From contig JBJOPY010000191.1 in NCBI GenBank assembly GCA_046050405.1, forward strand, positions 1-30,999: a stretch of DNA of 30,999 nucleotides, written 5' to 3'. The DNA is from JADKCL01 sp046050405 (GTDB lineage Bacteria > Bacteroidota > Bacteroidia > J057 > JADKCL01). The notes beneath the pieces are model-generated. The model saw only the letters and a program-made list of their open reading frames with translations. It ran no database searches and was not told the origin of the DNA. The position numbers and the translations under genes were made by a program. Positions 1 through 8,032 of this stretch are shown piece after piece. Positions within the stretch are counted from its first letter, which is position 1; each line of letters begins with the position of its first letter.

Positions 1-690
1 GGCATCCGCTCGGGTCGCTTCATCCCGGTCAACGATGCCAACGCCAGAAACCTCTATCTCGGGAACAATGCCTGGACACCCGGATACAAGACCTGGTACT
101 ACGGGAGCCATTGGACGGGGCACCCTTCCCTGCCCATCGGCTTCCGCCGTCAACTGGACTCGCTGGACCGCCTTCCCGTTGGCTTGCGGGGCAGGGCCTT
201 CGGGGAAATGGCATGGAAGGAAGTGCGGTCCGCGCCTGGGAGGTTTGCAGTCCGATCATTTTCCCGGATCAGATCCTTGATGGCGTTTGACACGTTCACG
301 GGCACGAGGGCGGTGAAGTCCCTTCCGCCACCCGGCCTTGGCGGATACCTTGTCTTGGGAGTGGGGGCAATCTTGTATTCGTCCGTTTTGTCCGCTGCGC
401 TGCTGTCCCTGTTTTCCGAGGTGCGGAGGGAGCTTTCCAGCGGCGATATCGCCCTCATCGGCTGTTTTTTGCTTGCCTATGCCTTTCCGCACTGGCTTTC
501 GTTCTCACATCCGACGTATCATTTGCCGATGTTGCCGATGATCGTGCTGCTTGCAGCCGTCTGGGGAGAGATTGCACTCACGCGACGAATGGTCTTTCCA
601 GGGTTTCCACGGCACTGGTTCGGTTGGCTGCTCCTTGTGCTGGCGCTGGGCATTCAGGTGGAATGGCTGATCAGGATGCTGGATCGGTGA
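1..690 (+). CDS. GT-C membrane glycosyltransferase (PMT/ArnT-like), 3' part only
   Basis: The frame is open from the first base of the window, so the 5' part lies outside it. The visible ~229 residues begin with a loop containing SGRFIPVNDANARNLYLGNN and then WTPGYKTWYYGSHW, which resembles the periplasmic loop after the core helices in family 39-type glycosyltransferases. Hydrophobic segments follow: one around YLVLGVGAILYSSVLSAALL, one around IALIGCFLLAYAFPHWL, one around LPMLPMIVLLAAVWGEIAL, and a last one around WFGWLLLVLALGIQ. Such proteins move a sugar from a lipid-phosphate donor to lipid or protein on the outer face of the inner membrane. The catalytic N-terminal loop is not visible, so donor and acceptor cannot be named. 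Protein ends RMLDR. Family call is from pattern recognition only. Confidence 0.72.
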   Translation, partial: GIRSGRFIPVNDANARNLYLGNNAWTPGYKTWYYGSHWTGHPSLPIGFRRQLDSLDRLPVGLRGRAFGEMAWKEVRSAPGRFAVRSFSRIRSLMAFDTFTGTRAVKSLPPPGLGGYLVLGVGAILYSSVLSAALLSLFSEVRRELSSGDIALIGCFLLAYAFPHWLSFSHPTYHLPMLPMIVLLAAVWGEIALTRRMVFPGFPRHWFGWLLLVLALGIQVEWLIRMLDR

Positions 691-699
691 GAATTTTCC

Positions 700-707
700 T
701 ATCTTGG
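700..707 (+). promoter_or_regulatory. probable -7 promoter element for the MazG-like gene
   Basis: TATCTTGG differs by one base from the Bacteroidota -7 consensus TAnnTTTG. It sits in TTTTCCTATCTTGGGGTGCC, which closely resembles the element before the ABC-F gene (6364) and the one before fabG (30522). It lies about 55 nt upstream of the preferred start at 763. No convincing -33 TTG was found. Confidence 0.4.
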
Positions 708-762
708 GGTGCCGGAGGGAATCTGGTTTCTGCGGCGGGAAATTCATGGAAAAAGATCTGAA

Positions 763-1143
763 ATGACAATACAAGAGGCACAGTCCAGTGTGGACCGGTG
801 GATCAAGGAATACGGTGTACGGTATTTTTCTGAGCTGACCAATATGGCAATGCTCACCGAGGAGGTGGGTGAAGTGGCGAGGATCATCGCACGGCGTTAC
901 GGGGACCAGAGTTTCAAGGAAAGCGACCAGGAGAAGTTGCTGGAGGATGAGTTGGCCGATGTCCTGTTCGTTCTGATTTGCATTGCCAACCAGACCGGAA
1001 TCGACTTGGAGGAGGCATTCCATCGCAATCTGGACAAGAAAACGAAGCGTGATCATCGCCGACACAGGGAAAACCCGAAACTGCCCCCTCCACCTGCGGC
1101 TCGGGAAGGCCATGCCTGGCCCGGTGAGGAGCGAGATTCTTAG
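763..1143 (+). CDS. MazG-like nucleotide pyrophosphohydrolase
   Basis: The product begins MTIQEAQSSVDRWIKEYGVR and carries the MazG-type helical signature: EEVGEVARIIARRYGD, then DELADVLFVLICIANQTGID, which supply the acidic Mg2+-binding residues (EExxE ... ExxD). Family members hydrolyse (d)NTPs to monophosphate and pyrophosphate as house-cleaning enzymes. ATG 763 is preferred because homologues start at this position; a GTG at 709 is in frame but adds an unlike N-terminus. Homologues usually end soon after a KTKRDHxRHxxNPKL motif. Here that motif (NLDKKTKRDHRRHRENPKL) is followed by a proline-rich tail, PPPPAAREGHAWPGEERDS, suggesting a lost ancestral stop or a small 3' frameshift. The next gene starts 84 nt downstream and has its own promoter-like sequence. 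Confidence 0.85.
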   Translation: MTIQEAQSSVDRWIKEYGVRYFSELTNMAMLTEEVGEVARIIARRYGDQSFKESDQEKLLEDELADVLFVLICIANQTGIDLEEAFHRNLDKKTKRDHRRHRENPKLPPPPAAREGHAWPGEERDS

Positions 1144-1173
1144 AATGTTTGCGTTCCGTATGGATTAAATGGT

Positions 1174-1197
1174 TAGCTTTAAAGCCTAATAGCTTTA
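1174..1197 (+). promoter_or_regulatory. tandem TAGCTTTA boxes before the DUF937 gene
   Basis: TAGCTTTA occurs at 1174-1181 and again at 1190-1197. Both are one base away from TAnnTTTG. The first copy also forms part of a near-palindrome, TTAGCTTTAAAGCCTAA. The second copy ends about 29 nt before the ATG at 1227. They could be two alternative -7 elements, or a promoter with an overlapping operator. This is sequence resemblance only. Confidence 0.3.
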
Positions 1198-1226
1198 TAT
1201 CACCATTTATTGAAAGCATACGCGAT

Positions 1227-1925
1227 ATGACGATTTTCAACATCTACAGTGGTCAGTTGGGCGAGCAGCAATTTGCCGAGATCGCCCGGAGCATTGGTTC
1301 CACCCGCGATCAAGCCATCGTCGGCTCGAGCCAGATCGTTCCGATCCTAGTCAGTGCCATGGCACGTATCTCAAGGTCAGAAGAAGGTGCCCGGGCACTT
1401 TCAGACATGCTGGACCGCGATCATAACGGCAGCATTCTCACGCAGCTGCCAGCCTTGTACGCCAATCCCAACCTCGGTGGTGGCGATGCGGTGCTTTCCA
1501 GCATCTTGGGAAACAAGCGTTCCGATGCGATTGAGCTGGTTTCTCAGAAGAGCGGCCTGAGCAGTGAGGCTACGGAGAAGCTTTTTGTGATGACGACTTC
1601 CATCGTGATGGGGATGATCGGCATGAAGAAGCGCCAAGACAAGATCAGCCCGGCAATGCTTGCCCAGATGCTGAACACCTTTGCGGAGCGTCATGAGCGT
1701 GAGGAAAGCGGAGAGCCTGAACCCGAACCGGCGGGAGGTGCGAGCGACAGCTTCTTCGGAAAGATCACTTCCATGGCAGGCCTGGGAAATGTCACCGGAA
1801 TGCTCAAGAGCGGCAACTTCCAGGGCATCGGCAAAATGGTCATCAACCTGCTTGACAAGAACAAGGACGGCAGTGTCATGGACGACCTCATGGGCATGGC
1901 GGGCGGACTGCTCGGCAAAAAATAA
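1227..1925 (+). CDS. DUF937 / YidB-like protein
   Basis: 232 residues of unknown function. The body is helical and rich in Ala, Gly and Met. Two EF-hand-like acidic loops are visible: DRDHNGSILTQL near residue 60 and DKNKDGSVMDDLMGMAGG at the C-terminus, ending LLGKK. The DKNxDGSVMDD(L/I)xGMxG tail is characteristic of DUF937 proteins. A spacer rich in Glu and Pro (EREESGEPEPEPAGG) separates the helical N-terminal part from a Gly/Met-rich segment. ATG 1227 is chosen because the longer in-frame extension (from 1149) is unlike the family and contains the promoter-like boxes. No signal peptide is visible. Transcription ends at the hairpin at 1958. Confidence 0.68.
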   Translation: MTIFNIYSGQLGEQQFAEIARSIGSTRDQAIVGSSQIVPILVSAMARISRSEEGARALSDMLDRDHNGSILTQLPALYANPNLGGGDAVLSSILGNKRSDAIELVSQKSGLSSEATEKLFVMTTSIVMGMIGMKKRQDKISPAMLAQMLNTFAERHEREESGEPEPEPAGGASDSFFGKITSMAGLGNVTGMLKSGNFQGIGKMVINLLDKNKDGSVMDDLMGMAGGLLGKK

Positions 1926-1957
1926 CCCTCCACCGTTCGGATATTCTTCCGAATTTG

Positions 1958-1991
1958 AAGCGCATCCCATTGGATATCATGGGATGCGCTT
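1958..1991 (+). terminator. intrinsic terminator after the DUF937 gene
   Basis: A perfect 13-bp inverted repeat, AAGCGCATCCCAT (1958-1970) and ATGGGATGCGCTT (1979-1991), has an 8-nt loop and is followed by further T residues. It starts 33 nt after the DUF937 stop codon. The stem is strong; the T-tract is short. Confidence 0.75.
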
Positions 1992-2546
1992 TTGCGTTGG
2001 TCGGCATTGCGACCAGATTGAACCGCCGAATTCAACAATGAAATCGAACACTCCCGTCCTGAATAATTGATGGGTCAATCATAAAATTTGAGCGGAAATG
2101 GCTACCTGGTGGTTGTACCGCAAGAAGCTGCCTGAGCACGACAGTTGAAGATGAGCTGGTCTCTGGGTAAGTTGTTTGATGAAGTCAACCCGCCAAAATA
2201 TTTCATGCTTGTCCAGACCCTTGCCAGCAAACGCACGGGTCGGTCCTGGAGAGGGATTGCACCGACTGCGAGCCTGTCCAAACAGCGCGGATCCATGGCA
2301 CTGTCACAGCGGCTTGTAGCATTTCCCATTTCAGGGGTGGGATCCCTGGTCGAACGGCGTCTGCCTCCCGGCGGGCATCCACTGCGGGAGGTACATGCAG
2401 AAGTACATGAACCAAGTTGCCGGGAGGCTCGAGGGAAGCTGATGGATCCGGAGTAGATCCGAAAGGTGCAGAAGCGAAATCCGCGCAGGGGATCCCCGAT
2501 GGATTTTCCGGACGCAAAAACACAAATAACTTATAATCAATCATTT
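1992..2546. other. gene-poor stretch, no supported gene
   Basis: Frames here are short and unlike any family I know. The only structure seen is a 10-bp perfect inverted repeat, GCCTCCCGGC (2363-2372) and GCCGGGAGGC (2419-2428), with a 46-nt spacer. A 16-codon ORF starting at 2098 (MATWWLYRKKLPEHDS) is preceded by a TAAAATTTG sequence resembling a -7 element with one extra base. It may be the start of a dead gene. Confidence 0.4.
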
Positions 2547-2902
2547 ATGTATGGAACAAAGATCCAAAATTTCAATGTAAAGGCCGTCAGGTACACGGGA
2601 CTGCACATCCCCGACAAGGAGGATGCCGATTTTTCGATGAATTGAAATTGAATGATATCACCAGGGGCAAGTCCATCGCTGAAGCCCGGAGGCCGATCGC
2701 CCTACTCGGGAGCCCCCAAGAATCGACCGCGATTTCGGCGACGGCAATGTATCCATGACGGTTGTCAACCAGGCGGCAAAGCAGGTGGTCTAGACCCTGC
2801 CCCGGGGAAAAGTCCCTGCCCTAGCTTTTCGTAAACGACGAGGAGCAGGTAGTCACGCTCCTCGCCGGAACCATGGGTGGACGCCGGCCATTTTCATTGT
2901 AA
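2547..2902 (+). pseudogene. possible shredded coding remnant, unknown family
   Basis: Protein-like segments occur in order but in different frames. Frame 3, from ATG 2547: MYGTKIQNFNVKAVRYTGLH, then IPDKEDADF. Frame 2, from 2630 after a T5 run: FFDELKLNDITRGKSIAEAR. Frame 1, from 2722: IDRDFGDGNVSMTVVNQAAK, then QVV and stop. Frame 2, from 2825: LFVNDEEQVVTLLAGTMGGR, then RPFSL and stop at 2900-2902. These read like soluble protein, whereas other frames here are Arg/Pro/Cys-rich noise. I do not recognise the family, and the reconstruction is an inference. Confidence 0.3.
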
Positions 2903-3191
2903 TTTATTGCAAATAACAATGGAACATGGTCAAAATGCGTGCCCAAGGCCAACCCCTGCCCCAGGATGCCAGGGACAATTTTGGAAGAAAATCCCCATGG
3001 GGTTCATGGCATTCAGGGTCGTCCAGCAAAACTCTCTTTTCGAACCAAGCCTTCTCGTCACAGGGGTTGATTGCCCATGCCTGCGCCTCCAATGCTGCTT
3101 GGAATCATTGTGGTGTATTCAGGCAATTAAAAGCTACCCCTTAGCGTTTCTTTGGGGTGAGCATACAACAGCACCCCCGCTTGCCCGGTGT

Positions 3192-3722
3192 TCAAGGGAA
3201 CCGGAACCCGTTTAAAAACATATCCTGGGCATTGTAAAGGGGGTACTCTTCACTTCCGTAGAGCATCATCACCGCGAGGAACTTCCCGTCACACCAGGAC
3301 TTGACCGCATATTGGAGGCCATCCTCGTCCTCCCAATAGTCAATCACACCGACCGCTTCCGGTGCATTTTCCATCGTATGGCCTTTGCCATAGCCCGCCG
3401 CCCCCGAGATGCTGAATTGCTCCTGCAAGAAATCCAGGTAACTCGTCATCATGTCCGTCTTTTCGTCATCGTCATCTGACAACGGCTCTGAAAATTTGAC
3501 GACGATCACCGCGAAGTTGAAGCCATCAGGATCCTGGACTTCGGCGGTATAGACCTCGGACGAGTCTTCACTGAGCGTCATCTCGAAGCCGCCCGGATCA
3601 GCGGGCAAGTAGACCTTGCAGCCTGTCCCGGCGACATCATACCGTGCAAATCGTGGAACAGTTTGCGCCTGGGACACGGCTGCGAACGCTGCAATCAGCG
3701 ACAGAATCAAAATACGTTTCAT
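3192..3722 (-). CDS. small secreted/periplasmic protein, unknown function
   Basis: 176 residues starting MKRILILSLIAAFAAVSQAQ, a clear Sec signal peptide with probable cleavage after AQA or nearby. The mature part contains an acidic stretch, SEPLSDDDDEKTDMMTSYLD, a possible helix and beta-like strands, ending in NGFRFP. Two cysteines, in GTGCKVY and KSWCDGK, could form a disulfide. The start was placed at the signal peptide; an upstream in-frame start at 3785 would bury it. No family was recognised. It is the downstream neighbour of the LuxE-type gene on the same strand, but 195 nt separate them. Confidence 0.7.
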   Translation of the reverse strand: MKRILILSLIAAFAAVSQAQTVPRFARYDVAGTGCKVYLPADPGGFEMTLSEDSSEVYTAEVQDPDGFNFAVIVVKFSEPLSDDDDEKTDMMTSYLDFLQEQFSISGAAGYGKGHTMENAPEAVGVIDYWEDEDGLQYAVKSWCDGKFLAVMMLYGSEEYPLYNAQDMFLNGFRFP

Positions 3723-3917
3723 ATCTTCCAGAGGATTGTTTACCGAAGATAACACGAATCGCCCGTATAAAATACAGGCGGCCATGAAAAATCTTCGGAA
3801 CCGGGCGCGCTTGGTTCAGTCCGGAGCAAGAAAGCCGGTTTCCAACCCAGCCCATCCTGTGGGTGCCGTGTCCGCCCAAGACGGGTTCGAGGATTGGTAA
3901 AAAGCCCTCTTGCCACG

Positions 3918-4892
3918 TTACAAATACATCAAATTGCAGCCTCTGGATTCCGCATGTTCCAGGCGGCCCAGCATCTCGAAGCTACCGTCTTCATATCTTA
4001 TCCCCATGTCGTCCGTCGAGATGAAGGCGCAGGAGTGGACATTGGCAAGGTCGATCAGGTTCAGCCTGCCCGGCCGCCCATGGTCCAGTTGTTTCATGGG
4101 ACGGTAAGGGTCTGTGATGACCACACGCATCCATGGCGGGCAACGGAAGCGTTCCTCGCCGATCGAAAAGGCTTGGCTCATCAGCTCGGTCATCCCGTAT
4201 TCCGAGTGAATCCGGTCCACACCGAAGGCCGCCCGGAGCCTGCCATGCAGCTCAGCCCGCGTCAATTCCTCCCGACGGCCTTTCATTCCCCCGGTTTCCA
4301 TCACAATCGCATCCGCTGGCAACCGGACGGAATGGGTCGCGGCGAAGTCCAGGAGCGCGAAGCTCACCCCGATGAGCAAAATCCTCTCACGGGCGGCCGT
4401 GGCCGCCGCAAGTCCCTGCCGCAGGGCGTCGAAGTTCTGCAAATAGAACCCGCTTCCCGGCAATCCGAAATCCAGGATCCAGGCCCTTACCATGTACACC
4501 AGCGAGCTATGGCCCTGGTCCAGATAATTGGGCAGCAGGGCGAAGACGGTCCAGCCCTCTTCCCCATAGAAATGCCGGAATCCATGCATCAGGACCGACT
4601 CATACAGCCTCAGGTCCCGAACCAGGTGCCTTGACCGCTCCTGCCCAGTGGTGCCGCTGCTTTGGAACACCGTCTCCGGATTCCAGTCCGCACCGCAGCG
4701 CATCTCGAAGTCCTTGAAAAAGCGAATCGGGAGAAATTGCATCCGATCATCTCCCAGAAGTGTGCAGTACCGTCGAATGACAGGGTTTTCCTGAAGCTGA
4801 TACTGCCACAGTTCATCGGAAAATGCACCGAACTCTTCGGAACCGAAGCGGGGAGCAAACAACCGGGCGATATCTGGAGGCCTTGCCATCAC
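3918..4892 (-). CDS. LuxE-type acyl-protein synthetase (adenylate-forming)
   Basis: 324 residues matching the LuxE/PaaK branch of the ANL superfamily. Visible motifs: SSGTTGQ (78-84), the ATP-phosphate loop; HSEYGMTE (229-236), the core adenylation motif; and STDDMGIR (292-299), the ribose-binding Asp region. LuxE activates a fatty acid with ATP and loads it on a cysteine near its own C-terminus. Here the near-terminal RGCNLMYL places Cys319 suitably, by analogy. There is no luxC, luxD or luxAB nearby, so bioluminescence is not implied; orphan homologues occur in other Bacteroidota. Substrate and acceptor are unknown. Start is MM at 4892 or 4889. The protein seems complete. Confidence 0.85.
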   Translation of the reverse strand: MMARPPDIARLFAPRFGSEEFGAFSDELWQYQLQENPVIRRYCTLLGDDRMQFLPIRFFKDFEMRCGADWNPETVFQSSGTTGQERSRHLVRDLRLYESVLMHGFRHFYGEEGWTVFALLPNYLDQGHSSLVYMVRAWILDFGLPGSGFYLQNFDALRQGLAAATAARERILLIGVSFALLDFAATHSVRLPADAIVMETGGMKGRREELTRAELHGRLRAAFGVDRIHSEYGMTELMSQAFSIGEERFRCPPWMRVVITDPYRPMKQLDHGRPGRLNLIDLANVHSCAFISTDDMGIRYEDGSFEMLGRLEHAESRGCNLMYL

Positions 4893-5061
4893 ACCTCAAT
4901 ATTAGCTGAAATCCCGGAATGGGGATCATGGGAGCGGGGCTTCATTTGGAGGGAATGCCCTGCGCCGATGAATTGGACACGGCGAACCGTGGCTCGGGCT
5001 TGGTTCCCGTACACCTGCGAGGGATGGAGGGAAGGTTGTCACCGATGCTTGCGGGGATCGC

Positions 5062-6197
5062 GTGCCGCTTGCCGGGGAAGCGGAGACTCCCTGCGTCCAG
5101 GCCCCCAGCGGCACTGACGGAATGGTGATGCGCATGCGGGCCAATTGTCCATGGGATCCTTCCCACTGGCAGGGTTGGCGCAGAAATTCCGATGTGATGG
5201 GAAACCACCATTTTTCAAAGGTGGAATTCCGCTTTCGTTCGACTCCATGGATCGGGGTGTGGGTACTCTTCTTGCCGGCAGCCTTTCCCTTGCTGCCCCA
5301 TGGGCAGGAGTGGATCGCCACCGCTCTCGCGGGCTTGGTGGGCATTGCCTGGAGATGGCGACGGGGAGGCAATGTCCAGGAATGGATCGGGCAGGGCGGG
5401 ATACCGCCATTTTCCCGGACACCAACTTTCTTTCCGCAGCGATGGCACTGTTACTGTTTCCGCTGGTGGCCCAGGTGCCGAAATGGGTTCTGGGCTGGAG
5501 GTCGCTGCTCACGGTGCTGCTGCTCATCCTGTTCGTGGCCGGGGTGGCCGTCTTCAGGTCTCGGGCAGCCTGGGTGAGCCTTGCCAAGATGTGCTTGCTG
5601 ATGCCTATCCTGTTTTTCCGCCGGTCATCCTGGCGCATGGGCTTGGCTGGTGGGGACGTTGGTGGCGACTTGCCTATTCTTCGTCCTCCGGGCGATGACC
5701 CCCTCCACCAAGCCGAACACCGCCGCGCCGCTTTCTCCACTCCGTTCGGTCGGTGACATCCAACTGGACTTCAGCAACAGGATGTGCCTGAAGCGATGGG
5801 AGTGTGCATGGCGGATGGGGGTGGAGAAGCCAGTCCTTGGCCATGGCCCTGGACGTTACCCCGGGGCATTTCCCTTCTACCGCCGGGGCAGGGGGGAGGC
5901 CGACCGCATCAGTCACTTGGTTCGGATGGCGGCATGGGGCCATTCGGATACCCTCACCACCCTGGCCGAATCAGGATTCCCGGCAGTGCTCGCATTCCTC
6001 GGAATGCTTGCCATGACGGGCAGGACGGCCTTCCGAAGGCTGCCGGGAAACGGCACCGGCATGACGATGCAGGGGGCGATGGCCCTTGGCTGGGTGGGAT
6101 GGGTCTTGCATGGCTGCTTCAATGACCTGCTGGGCAATGCTGCCTGACGGTTTGGGCGTTCATCCTCATGGGATTCCTGATCAATAAATCGACCTGA
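5062..6197 (+). pseudogene. decayed O-antigen ligase / Wzy-type polymerase gene
   Basis: Recognisable pieces lie in successive frames. Frame 1 (to about 5400): hydrophobic TPWIGVWVLFLPAAFPLLPH and ATALAGLVGIAWRWR. Frame 3 (about 5400-5620): DTNFLSAAMALLLFPLVAQV, a hydrophobic helix and then SRAAWVSL, the typical middle of an O-antigen ligase. Frame 1 (about 5620-6140): KPVLGHGPGRYPGAFPFYRR, then HSDTLTTLAESGFPAVLAFL, the large periplasmic loop and following helix of Wzy_C proteins, ending FNDLLGNAA. Frame 3 (about 6140-6197): LTVWAFILMGFLINKST, a plausible final helix and stop. Three frame breaks and a short N-terminal half argue for a dead gene. Three assembly errors are the alternative, but flanking genes are intact. 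The 5' limit is uncertain. Confidence 0.72.
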
Positions 6198-6363
6198 GGC
6201 ACAGGGTCGCGAGAGGTGCCCCGGATTCGAGCCAAGATTGCATCAACCGAAGGGACGTCTGCGGGGGGAAATCGAGGATGACCATGGCCAGCTTCACCCC
6301 GTCCGCTTCGGATGCCCTGCACCGCCTGCCCATTTTCAATTCATTCCTCATCCGTCAATTTCC

Positions 6364-6371
6364 TATCTTTG
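6364..6371 (+). promoter_or_regulatory. -7 promoter element for the ABC-F gene
   Basis: TATCTTTG is a perfect match to the Bacteroidota -7 consensus TAnnTTTG and lies 50 nt before the ATG at 6422. The surroundings, TTTCCTATCTTTGCAGCCCG, are shared in part with the fabG and MazG upstream regions. A convincing -33 TTG at the usual distance is not evident. Confidence 0.5.
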
Positions 6372-6421
6372 CAGCCCGAATACAAAATGTGTGTTCGTTC
6401 AATCAGATTCGCTAGCAAGGC

Positions 6422-8032
6422 ATGATCACAGTCTCCAACCTCGCTCTTCAGTACGGCAAACGCGTCTTGTTTGAAGAGGCCAACCTCAAGTTTACGGGAG
6501 GCAATTGCTATGGTGTGATCGGAGCCAATGGTGCGGGCAAATCCACCTTGCTGAAGATCATTTCGAGCCAAATCGATCCCACCCGCGGGCAGGTCGCCAT
6601 CGAGAAGGGCAAACGGATGGCCATCCTCAAGCAAAACCACTTCGAATACGAGGAGGAAGAGGTACTGAACACGGTCATCATGGGCCATTCGGAGATGTAC
6701 CGCCTCATGCGCGAGAAGGAGGCCATTTACATGGATCCGGATGCCACCGAGGAGGACCAGATGCGTGCCACCGACATGGAGAACAAGTTTGGGGAGATGG
6801 GCGGATGGACGGCTGAAAGCGATGCCGCCGAGCTTCTCAGCAACATGGGCATCCGTGAAAGCAGCCACCATAAGCTGGTCAAGGAGCTGAGCGGCTCCGA
6901 AAAAGTGAAGGTCCTGCTCGCACAGGCGCTTTTCGGCAGCCCTGACATTCTCCTCCTGGACGAGCCGACGAACGACCTCGATGCCAAGACCATCGCCTGG
7001 CTCGCCGACTTCCTCGCCGACTTCAAGAACCTCGTGATCGTCGTCTCCCACGACCGCTATTTCCTCGACATGGTCTGCACCCATATCGTGGACATCGACT
7101 ACGGGCAGATCCGCATCTTCACCGGCAACTATACCTTCTGGTACGAATCCAGCCAGCTCATCAAGCGGCAAATGTCCGACAAAAACAAGAAGGTCGAGGC
7201 CCGCAGGGCCGAGCTGCAGGAGTTCATCCGTCGCTTCAGCGCCAATGCCTCCAAGAGCAAGCAGGCTACCAGCCGGAAAAAGGCATTGGAGAAGCTCGAC
7301 CTGGAGGAAATGCGGCCCAGCACACGGAAGTACCCCTACATTGGTTTCAAGCCCGAGCGTGAACCCGGAGGCCAGATCCTCGCCGTCGAGAACCTGAGCA
7401 AGAAAAACGAAAACGGCGAATACTTCTTCAAGAACCTGACCTTTTCCGTCCGAAAGGGCGACAAGATCGGGCTTGTCTGCGACAAGAGTGCAAACATGAC
7501 CGCCTTTTTCGAAGTATTGAGCGGCAAGGTTCCTGCGGACAGCGGCACCATCACCTGGGGCCAGACCATCACCATGGACTACCTTCCGAATGAGAACCAC
7601 GAATACTTCGAAGGCAAAAACGACCTCAGCCTCGTCGATTGGCTCTGGCAATATACCCGGGAGACCGACGAGCAGTTCATCCGCGGATTCCTGGGAAGGA
7701 TGCTCTTCTCCGGCGAGGAAGTCCTGAAAAAAGTCAGCGTACTCTCCGGCGGCGAAAAGGTGCGGTGCATGCTCAGCAAAGTCATGCTCAGCCACCCCAA
7801 TTTCATCCTCCTCGACGAACCCACGAACCACCTCGACATGGAAGCCGTGATCGCCCTCAGCAATGGCATGAGCGAATTCACCGGCAACCTGATCTTCACC
7901 ACGCACGACTTCCACATCATGAACACGGTCTCGAACAGGATCATTGAATTGCGGCCGGAAGGGCTCGTGGACCGGATGATCCCGTTCGAGGAATACGTGA
8001 AGGAGATGCGGGCGAGGGATCTGGTGAAGTAA
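6422..8032 (+). CDS. ABC-F family ATPase (YbiT-like) with degenerate second Walker A
   Basis: 536 residues with two tandem ABC nucleotide-binding domains and no membrane segments, the architecture of ABC-F proteins that act on the ribosome. NBD1: Walker A GANGAGKS (34-41), signature LSGSE (156-160), Walker B LLLDEP (177-182), switch His SHD (209-211). The charged P-site linker lies around 240-310. NBD2: signature LSGGE (441-445), Walker B ILLDEP (462-467), switch THD (494-496). The Walker A position of NBD2 reads CDKSANMT (353-360), without the glycines and the catalytic lysine. Other Bacteroidota YbiT-like proteins are, as far as I recall, already weak here but often keep a Lys. One active site should therefore be impaired for ATP hydrolysis. 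Single gene with its own promoter. Confidence 0.9.
   Translation: MITVSNLALQYGKRVLFEEANLKFTGGNCYGVIGANGAGKSTLLKIISSQIDPTRGQVAIEKGKRMAILKQNHFEYEEEEVLNTVIMGHSEMYRLMREKEAIYMDPDATEEDQMRATDMENKFGEMGGWTAESDAAELLSNMGIRESSHHKLVKELSGSEKVKVLLAQALFGSPDILLLDEPTNDLDAKTIAWLADFLADFKNLVIVVSHDRYFLDMVCTHIVDIDYGQIRIFTGNYTFWYESSQLIKRQMSDKNKKVEARRAELQEFIRRFSANASKSKQATSRKKALEKLDLEEMRPSTRKYPYIGFKPEREPGGQILAVENLSKKNENGEYFFKNLTFSVRKGDKIGLVCDKSANMTAFFEVLSGKVPADSGTITWGQTITMDYLPNENHEYFEGKNDLSLVDWLWQYTRETDEQFIRGFLGRMLFSGEEVLKKVSVLSGGEKVRCMLSKVMLSHPNFILLDEPTNHLDMEAVIALSNGMSEFTGNLIFTTHDFHIMNTVSNRIIELRPEGLVDRMIPFEEYVKEMRARDLVK

Noticed and set aside
2203..2544. A 113-codon minus-strand frame in the gene desert
   Set aside because: Its composition is Pro/Ser/Arg-rich with no motif, promoter or plausible start context; I do not think it is a gene.
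3132..3162. CCCC...GGGG hairpin as a terminator for the minus-strand secreted-protein gene
   Set aside because: The stem is only about five pairs with a long loop and no T-tract on either strand.
3840..3900. tRNA-like GGTTCGAGGATTGG sequence
   Set aside because: The flanking bases do not form acceptor, D or anticodon arms; the T-loop-like string is by chance.
3918..4892. Bioluminescence locus, because of the LuxE homologue
   Set aside because: No luciferase, LuxC or LuxD gene is present within the window, and orphan LuxE-type proteins occur in non-luminous bacteria.
6341..7915. A 524-codon open frame on the minus strand
   Set aside because: It is antisense to the well-supported ABC-F gene, and its His/Val/Glu/Asp-rich composition is the usual shadow of a GC-biased coding strand.
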